DNA of 26,198 nt from an uncultured Lachnospiraceae bacterium (lineage in GTDB: Bacteria; Bacillota_A; Clostridia; Lachnospirales; Lachnospiraceae), in the NCBI GenBank assembly GCA_947564305.1, contig CANOBT010000076.1:1-26198 (forward strand), read 5' to 3'. The notes below the pieces were generated by a model, which was not told where the DNA came from, did no database searches, and saw only the letters and a program-made list of their open reading frames with translations. The position numbers and the translations under genes are program-made. This document shows, piece by piece, positions 22,507 to 26,198 of this stretch (positions within the stretch are counted from its first letter, which is position 1; every line of letters starts with the position of its first letter).

Positions 22507-22997
22507 TTTTTCTCATTGGCCTTGTTCAAACGCAGCTCCTCCATCAAACGCTCAACCAAAAGCACAAGACATCCCCAGACAAACGGAATCGCCGGAAAAA
22601 CAAGCGTTCTTATGCTGCCCGAAATCTCTCTCATTCCATATCCGCCGACATTGAGATATAGCACAACGAGACTGAACAGAAAATAGAAAAACCTGTATAT
22701 ATTGCTTTCCCTCTCACTGAAATATGAAAATCCAATCCTTGCCACGCTTAATACCGCCAGCATGAACATGCCGTATATCTGCACAAGCAGATTTACCTTC
22801 AAAAACTCCGGATTATCCGTTGCTATTTGATTTGCCGCAATAAACTGCTGGATATCCGCAGCCTTCAGCTCCTTCAGCAGGTAAATCACGGTATGATAGC
22901 CATCCTCCATTTTTATATACGGAAAAAATATAAAAATAAGAAGAATTGCACTCGGTAATATTTTATTCAGCCGTATTTTTCTCTTTTTCATAATCAT
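22503..22997 (-). CDS. Four-helix membrane protein, stand-alone form of the cluster 1 permease N-domain
   Basis: A 164-residue membrane protein with helices near 13-30, 68-89, 100-118 and 128-150, and basic ends. Helix placement, the external segment between helices one and two, and position in the cluster match residues 1-170 of the cluster 1 permease fusion, although sequence identity is low. It is followed by the permease with an ATGA overlap. No ribosome site is seen before the start at 22997 (the upstream bases are TTTTGTAGCTTAC), which is odd for such a highly organised operon. The start may be ATG 22991, or translation may depend on the upstream hairpin. Function is unknown; it is probably an accessory subunit of the immunity transporter. 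Confidence 0.75.
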   Translation of the reverse strand: MIMKKRKIRLNKILPSAILLIFIFFPYIKMEDGYHTVIYLLKELKAADIQQFIAANQIATDNPEFLKVNLLVQIYGMFMLAVLSVARIGFSYFSERESNIYRFFYFLFSLVVLYLNVGGYGMREISGSIRTLVFPAIPFVWGCLVLLVERLMEELRLNKANEKK

Positions 22998-23017
22998 GTA
23001 AGCTACAAAATTAGGAA

Positions 23018-23040
23018 GGAGAGCTATGTAACAGCTCTCC
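23018..23040 (-). terminator. Hairpin between precursor 2 and the transporter genes (possible attenuator)
   Basis: Stem GGAGAGCT / AGCTCTCC (23018-23025, 23033-23040), 7-nt loop, 9 nt after the precursor stop. It is followed on the minus strand by TCCTAATTTTG, only a weak T run. It would lower transporter expression relative to the peptide or protect the peptide mRNA 3' end. Confidence 0.55.
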
Positions 23041-23049
23041 CTTGCAGAA

Positions 23050-23208
23050 TCAAATCCCTTCAGCAGAACTATATTCTGTAATTGTCGTCTTAATATTGTA
23101 GTAAGACTTCATAGCCAGCCGATCTTTACATGTACACATTGATGCACATGAACATCCTCTCGCTACTACCAAAGGATCAATCTTGTGATTTTTCTTTCCT
23201 AACTTCAT
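23050..23208 (-). CDS. Cys-rich precursor peptide of cluster 2 (52 residues)
   Basis: A short gene in the same place as the cluster 1 precursor. It starts MKLGKKNHKIDP, continues LVVARGCSCASMCTCKD, and ends with a polar tail KTTITEYSSAEGI. The four cysteines (C19, C21, C25, C27) have exactly the spacing of C21-C29 in the cluster 1 peptide. The LVVAR segment before them is identical, while the tails differ completely (two tyrosines and several Thr/Ser here, Gly-rich there). The leader of this copy has no cysteine. A strong ribosome site (GGAAGGAGG, seven bases) precedes the ATG. It is most likely the substrate of the radical SAM enzyme encoded upstream. The type of cross-link, the cleavage site and the activity are not known. 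Confidence 0.85.
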   Translation of the reverse strand: MKLGKKNHKIDPLVVARGCSCASMCTCKDRLAMKSYYNIKTTITEYSSAEGI

Positions 23209-23273
23209 AGTTTTTCCTCCTTCCCACCATAAAATACTTTAACACTTAGATACCTGATATAACTTATTTCAAT

Positions 23274-23360
23274 TTACTTTATCGTAAAATTCCACACCTC
23301 CTCCCATATATAAAGCAAACAAATAATTACTAACTCCAATACAAAATATTGACCTGCCAT
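23274..23360 (-). CDS. Possible 28-residue hydrophobic peptide between carrier and precursor genes
   Basis: Starting 16 nt after the carrier-like stop, 29 codons read MAGQYFVLELVIICLLYIW then EEVWNFTIK. It has one membrane-length hydrophobic stretch and an acidic/aromatic end. The ribosome site (AAGGG) is weak and far. Cluster 1 has no equivalent, its gap here being only 27 nt. This may be chance, or a small membrane protein. The rest of the 168-nt gap holds an unused AGGAGG-like site at 23297-23305. Confidence 0.25.
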   Translation of the reverse strand: MAGQYFVLELVIICLLYIWEEVWNFTIK

Positions 23361-23376
23361 TACACTTTATTTACCC

Positions 23377-23616
23377 TTATAGACTATCTACTAAATCCGC
23401 AATCGCTCTATATGTTGCAAATTCTCCACTCAAAACCAATTCCTTGGGTATGCAAATTCCAAGCTCTTTTGTTAAAATAACATATATAATCAGTAAATCC
23501 CTTGCCAGCAATCCCGTATTCCGGCTAAGCAAGTTTTCATCAGGATGCTTTTTTAAATAGCCATAATCACATCCCACTCTATCAAATATGTTTTTTATTC
23601 TCTTTTCCTCTTTCAT
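23377..23616 (-). CDS. Acyl-carrier-like peptide maturation protein without carrier serine (cluster 2)
   Basis: A 79-residue paralogue of the cluster 1 carrier-like protein. The block TGLLARDLLIIYVILTKELG, then ICIPKE, aligns with the DSL helix region of carriers, and the serine position is again alanine (A38). The first helix is KRIKNIFDRVG and the last begins TYRAIADLV. AGGAG lies six bases before the ATG at 23616, 22 nt after the partner gene stop. The shared loss of serine in both intact copies suggests the fold serves protein docking, not acyl transfer. Confidence 0.82.
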   Translation of the reverse strand: MKEEKRIKNIFDRVGCDYGYLKKHPDENLLSRNTGLLARDLLIIYVILTKELGICIPKELVLSGEFATYRAIADLVDSL

Positions 23617-23638
23617 TCTATTCTCCTAATATGCAACC

Positions 23639-24706
23639 TCACGCATAGCTATTTAACTGACGAAGGATTAATTTTGCTAAGTTCTGAGCTTTATCTTCCG
23701 AATTTATGTTAAAAACATCCGAACAATCTTTAATTTTATCGTCTATAAAATCATTAGATAAAGTTACATATTCAAAATTTCCCATTTGTTCTGACTCTAA
23801 TAAGTCAAAATACTCAGGTATCATGTTTAAGCAGTCAACAACCAAACCCATCGATGACTCCACAGCAGCCAGTAAACCAGCCACATTCTCCAAAACTCTA
23901 TCCATATAAGGAATATTACATATTATAATATCCGGCGGGGCTGCCTTAGATATTATAAAAGCTCCTACTCCATAATCACCATACACTTTCTTGCTTATTT
24001 CCAATAAATTACCTGGAATCTCAATCAAAAACAAATCCTTATCTTCACGTCTTTCAATTCCTTTCAAATAGTGATTTATAAATTTAGCTGACTCTTTAAT
24101 ATCCGTTTCCAATACATTTGGAAACATTTTTACTTCTTTAAATAGTAAGGGAACATCTTTCCGTTTTGAAACAACATTAACAGTATAACCTAGTTGTTGA
24201 AAAGAATCATATAACCTAAATAATACATTTTGATATGGCATACCAGAAAACATATCTACAATCCATATAACGGGTTTTGTAATGTCATATAATCTGTTTT
24301 GCATGTCATCATCCTTATATTCCTGTTTTAAAATAGTAAGATATTTTTCATCGATAATACTTCTAATAACTCCTTCCTCGTTTTTCGAAAGGGCGCGACC
24401 GTAATAAACAAACCACCTTTTCTTCTTTGCATGTATTAAAACCGGAAGAATATGTACAAAAAAATCCAAATCATAATAGCTTTCCACAATCCAAATACTA
24501 TTACAATCCTCTGATATTTCATTTAAAGATGATTTGACACAAACCAGTTCATTGCCAATCCGAACCTGTGAACCACAACTCCCCCATCCCTTCATAGTCA
24601 ACAAATCTTTTATGGAGTCCTCTATATTTTCATCAGTCCAGTTTACTATTTCCTTTAAATGGTCATCATACGGAAACACAACATATTTATTCATTCGCCA
24701 TGTCAT
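23639..24706 (-). CDS. TIGR04066-like peptide maturation partner protein (cluster 2)
   Basis: A 355-residue paralogue of the cluster 1 partner. Shared blocks are MNKYVVFPYDDHLKEI, then PVIWIVDMFSGMPYQNVLFR, then LGYTVNVVSKRKDVPL, IEIPGNLLEISKKVYGDYG, FIISKAAPPDIIICNIPYMD and IPEYFDLLESEQMGNFEY. No signal peptide or membrane segment is visible. The ATG at 24706 overlaps the radical SAM stop (ATGA). An ATG four codons later at 24694 fits the start of the cluster 1 protein, with GGAGGGG at a workable distance from either, so the exact start is uncertain. Its constant pairing with the radical SAM and carrier-like genes, in both clusters and in this order, argues that the three proteins work as one maturation complex. 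Confidence 0.8.
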   Translation of the reverse strand: MTWRMNKYVVFPYDDHLKEIVNWTDENIEDSIKDLLTMKGWGSCGSQVRIGNELVCVKSSLNEISEDCNSIWIVESYYDLDFFVHILPVLIHAKKKRWFVYYGRALSKNEEGVIRSIIDEKYLTILKQEYKDDDMQNRLYDITKPVIWIVDMFSGMPYQNVLFRLYDSFQQLGYTVNVVSKRKDVPLLFKEVKMFPNVLETDIKESAKFINHYLKGIERREDKDLFLIEIPGNLLEISKKVYGDYGVGAFIISKAAPPDIIICNIPYMDRVLENVAGLLAAVESSMGLVVDCLNMIPEYFDLLESEQMGNFEYVTLSNDFIDDKIKDCSDVFNINSEDKAQNLAKLILRQLNSYA

Positions 24707-26124
24707 CTCCCCTCCGCCTCAAAATCATACCCCAATTCTTGCAAAATAGTGAAGTCTTTCAAAATCCCTTCAATACTTCTCCGAATTTCACTGCATTTAG
24801 ATAAAAGTGCATTTTTCATTTCTTGTCTATTACCATTACAAAAACGAATACAACTATTGCACTCAGAATATGCCCAGCAATTTCTACATTCTTTTTCCGT
24901 CAATTTTTCAATATTCAAAATATCACTCATTTTTTTTAAATCGAGTCCTTCTTCAAGTGTTCCTATTTGGGCATATTCTGAAATTTCACATACCCTTTCA
25001 CATGGAAACAGTTTACCCTCCGCAGTGACAAAAAGACGCATCGCTCCTGATATACACGGACCTCCTCTATGCCAAGTAGACGGCACCTCTTCCCTATATG
25101 AGCGTTCAGAATTTCCTTGCATATCATAAATCTGCTCTAAATACGGACGCATTAACAGCGATGCATCTTCAGAAGGCAAGTATCCTAACTCTGCCAAAAA
25201 TGTTTTAAATAGCTCATATTGTTGTTCAATATGAAATTTCTCCGATACACTCCTTTTATTTTTTGAAAAATTATCACTAACTGCCGCAGAAGAAATAGCC
25301 AAATTTGAAAAAATTTCATTACCTTTAAAAAAGTGGTCCACGCACTCATATCCTCTCTCTACAACCAGTACAGTGTTAACTCGAACATTTCTATCAAAAT
25401 ATTCTCTGTCCCGTTCTTTTATTCTTTTTAAATTTTTCATAACAGTATCAAAAGAACCTTTATCATTCAAGAATTTTCTGCACTCATCTTGAATTTCTCT
25501 TGGTCCATCCAGACTGACTGTAACAAGAAAATCATTGGTTATAAAATATTTAATAACATCATCTGTCAATAATGTTGCATTTGTAGTAATCGAATACTCT
25601 ATCTTCTTTCCTTTTAATCTTTCTTCTGCATACTCTACACATTGTTTCATCAAAGAAAATTCTAACAACGGCTCCCCTCCATAAAAGCCAATTATCACTT
25701 CATTCCTATTTTTTGAATGCTCCGCCAAAAAATCAATTGCTTTTTTGGCTGTTTGAAAGCCCATCTTTTTATTTGTATGTCCTCGAGTCTCATAATTTCC
25801 AGAATATACACAATACTCACATCTCAAATTGCAATTCTGTGTTACCTGCAAAATTAATTGCCCCATTTTAGTCTTTGCATAAAACGGTAATAGTTCTGTT
25901 GCTGGATGTTCTGTTTTCTCCACGCGTTTTGTCTTCAAATATCCTCTTGCCTTTAAATTTTTCAAATCTTCTTGATTTATTTCTTCACCCGCAATATAAT
26001 CATTTCTTAAATATTCATACATCTCTTTATTTACTTCCACAATATCATTTGTATTAACATCATAAAAATAAAAACCTAACGGAGTTTCAAATAAATGGAT
26101 AAATGGCTTTGGTTTCTTTTGCAT
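24703..26124 (-). CDS. ccpM: Radical SAM/SPASM Cys-rich peptide maturase, CcpM type (cluster 2)
   Basis: A 473-residue paralogue of the cluster 1 maturase, alike throughout (FIHLFETPLGFYFYDVNT, ELLPFYAKTKMGQLILQV). The SAM motif is C98-x3-C102-x2-C105, YGGEP lies at 148-152, and SLDGPREI near 204-211. The SPASM part keeps WHRGGPC (C357), C375, C379, and the group C413, C416, C422, C425, C429. Compared with cluster 1 it lacks C385, the adjacent C428/C429 pair is a single C429, and CC443/444 is a single C444. The two differ most in the middle (about 285-345) and in the last 15 residues. AGAGGT precedes the ATG. It is the first gene of cluster 2, and its promoter lies beyond the window end. Confidence 0.9.
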   Translation of the reverse strand: MQKKPKPFIHLFETPLGFYFYDVNTNDIVEVNKEMYEYLRNDYIAGEEINQEDLKNLKARGYLKTKRVEKTEHPATELLPFYAKTKMGQLILQVTQNCNLRCEYCVYSGNYETRGHTNKKMGFQTAKKAIDFLAEHSKNRNEVIIGFYGGEPLLEFSLMKQCVEYAEERLKGKKIEYSITTNATLLTDDVIKYFITNDFLVTVSLDGPREIQDECRKFLNDKGSFDTVMKNLKRIKERDREYFDRNVRVNTVLVVERGYECVDHFFKGNEIFSNLAISSAAVSDNFSKNKRSVSEKFHIEQQYELFKTFLAELGYLPSEDASLLMRPYLEQIYDMQGNSERSYREEVPSTWHRGGPCISGAMRLFVTAEGKLFPCERVCEISEYAQIGTLEEGLDLKKMSDILNIEKLTEKECRNCWAYSECNSCIRFCNGNRQEMKNALLSKCSEIRRSIEGILKDFTILQELGYDFEAEGR

Positions 26125-26198
26125 AATCTACCTCTTTTAAATTCTAGTGCACTGTATCATTGATTTTTAGCATATCTGTCACCTCTATTATGAGGTGG
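26125..26198 (-). other. Leader of cluster 2 at the window edge
   Basis: Holds the ribosome site of the radical SAM gene, a nine-codon frame (MLKINDTVH, ATG at 26172) preceded by its own AGAGGTG, and a 6-bp inverted repeat CACCTC/GAGGTG (26180-26185, 26192-26197). The palindrome would pair with and hide that ribosome site. No promoter is seen, so the transcript must begin outside the window. Confidence 0.35.

Noticed and set aside
14220..23208. Lanthipeptide or SCIFF-type assignment of the precursors
   Set aside because: No LanB/LanC/LanM-like genes are present, and the precursors do not show the SCIFF pattern. The radical SAM, partner and carrier-like set points to the CcpM type.

Overview
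The window looks like a piece of a Firmicutes chromosome, most likely from the Lachnospiraceae or a related gut Clostridia group. This is inferred from gene content and style: strong AGGAGG ribosome sites, an Rpn/PD-(D/E)XK transposase-like protein, a BlaI/M56 pair, a clostridial ECF-sigma/ABC cassette, and above all clostridial-type Cys-rich peptide maturation genes. No rRNA, tRNA, CRISPR array or intact insertion sequence was seen.

Region 1 (1-4513, all minus strand) is ordinary metabolic and accessory DNA with fairly GC-rich codons. It holds the N-terminal part of a D-lyxose/D-mannose isomerase cut by the window edge, a metal-dependent amidohydrolase, a YafQ/RelB-type toxin-antitoxin pair with a clear promoter, a sugar O-acetyltransferase, an AraC-family regulator and a possible 43-codon small gene. 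Region 2 (4642-8048, plus strand) is a tightly overlapping four-gene operon: ECF sigma factor, six-helix membrane protein, ABC ATPase and ABC permease, closed by a hairpin terminator. Region 3 (8124-8878, minus) is an Rpn-family gene broken by an internal deletion.

Region 4 (8995-17212, minus) is a complete peptide natural-product cluster. In transcription order it has a radical SAM/SPASM maturase (CcpM type), a TIGR04066-like partner, an acyl-carrier-like protein without the carrier serine, a 54-residue Cys-rich precursor peptide, a BceB-like FtsX permease with an extra N-terminal membrane domain, its ATPase, and an ABC exporter. Region 5 (17465-19235, plus) is a BlaI repressor / M56 metalloprotease / small secreted protein operon that diverges from the cluster 1 promoter. 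Region 6 (19297-26124, minus) is a second, paralogous copy of the cluster in the same gene order with its own 52-residue Cys-rich precursor. Here the extra membrane domain is a separate gene. The exporter is reduced to a relic, and the relic is joined out of frame to the C-terminal two-thirds of a third carrier-like gene.

Working model (inference): each radical SAM enzyme, with the partner and carrier-like protein, modifies the CxC-rich core of its own precursor. The FtsX-type ABC pair gives immunity or sensing, and the single intact exporter of cluster 1 may serve both peptides. The two precursors were found by reading the gaps between larger genes. They share an LVVARxCxCxSxCxC block, which is the strongest evidence that both are real substrates. 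The family names used here (CcpM, TIGR04066, carrier-related, CLI_3235-like) come from memory of the families and were not checked by search.
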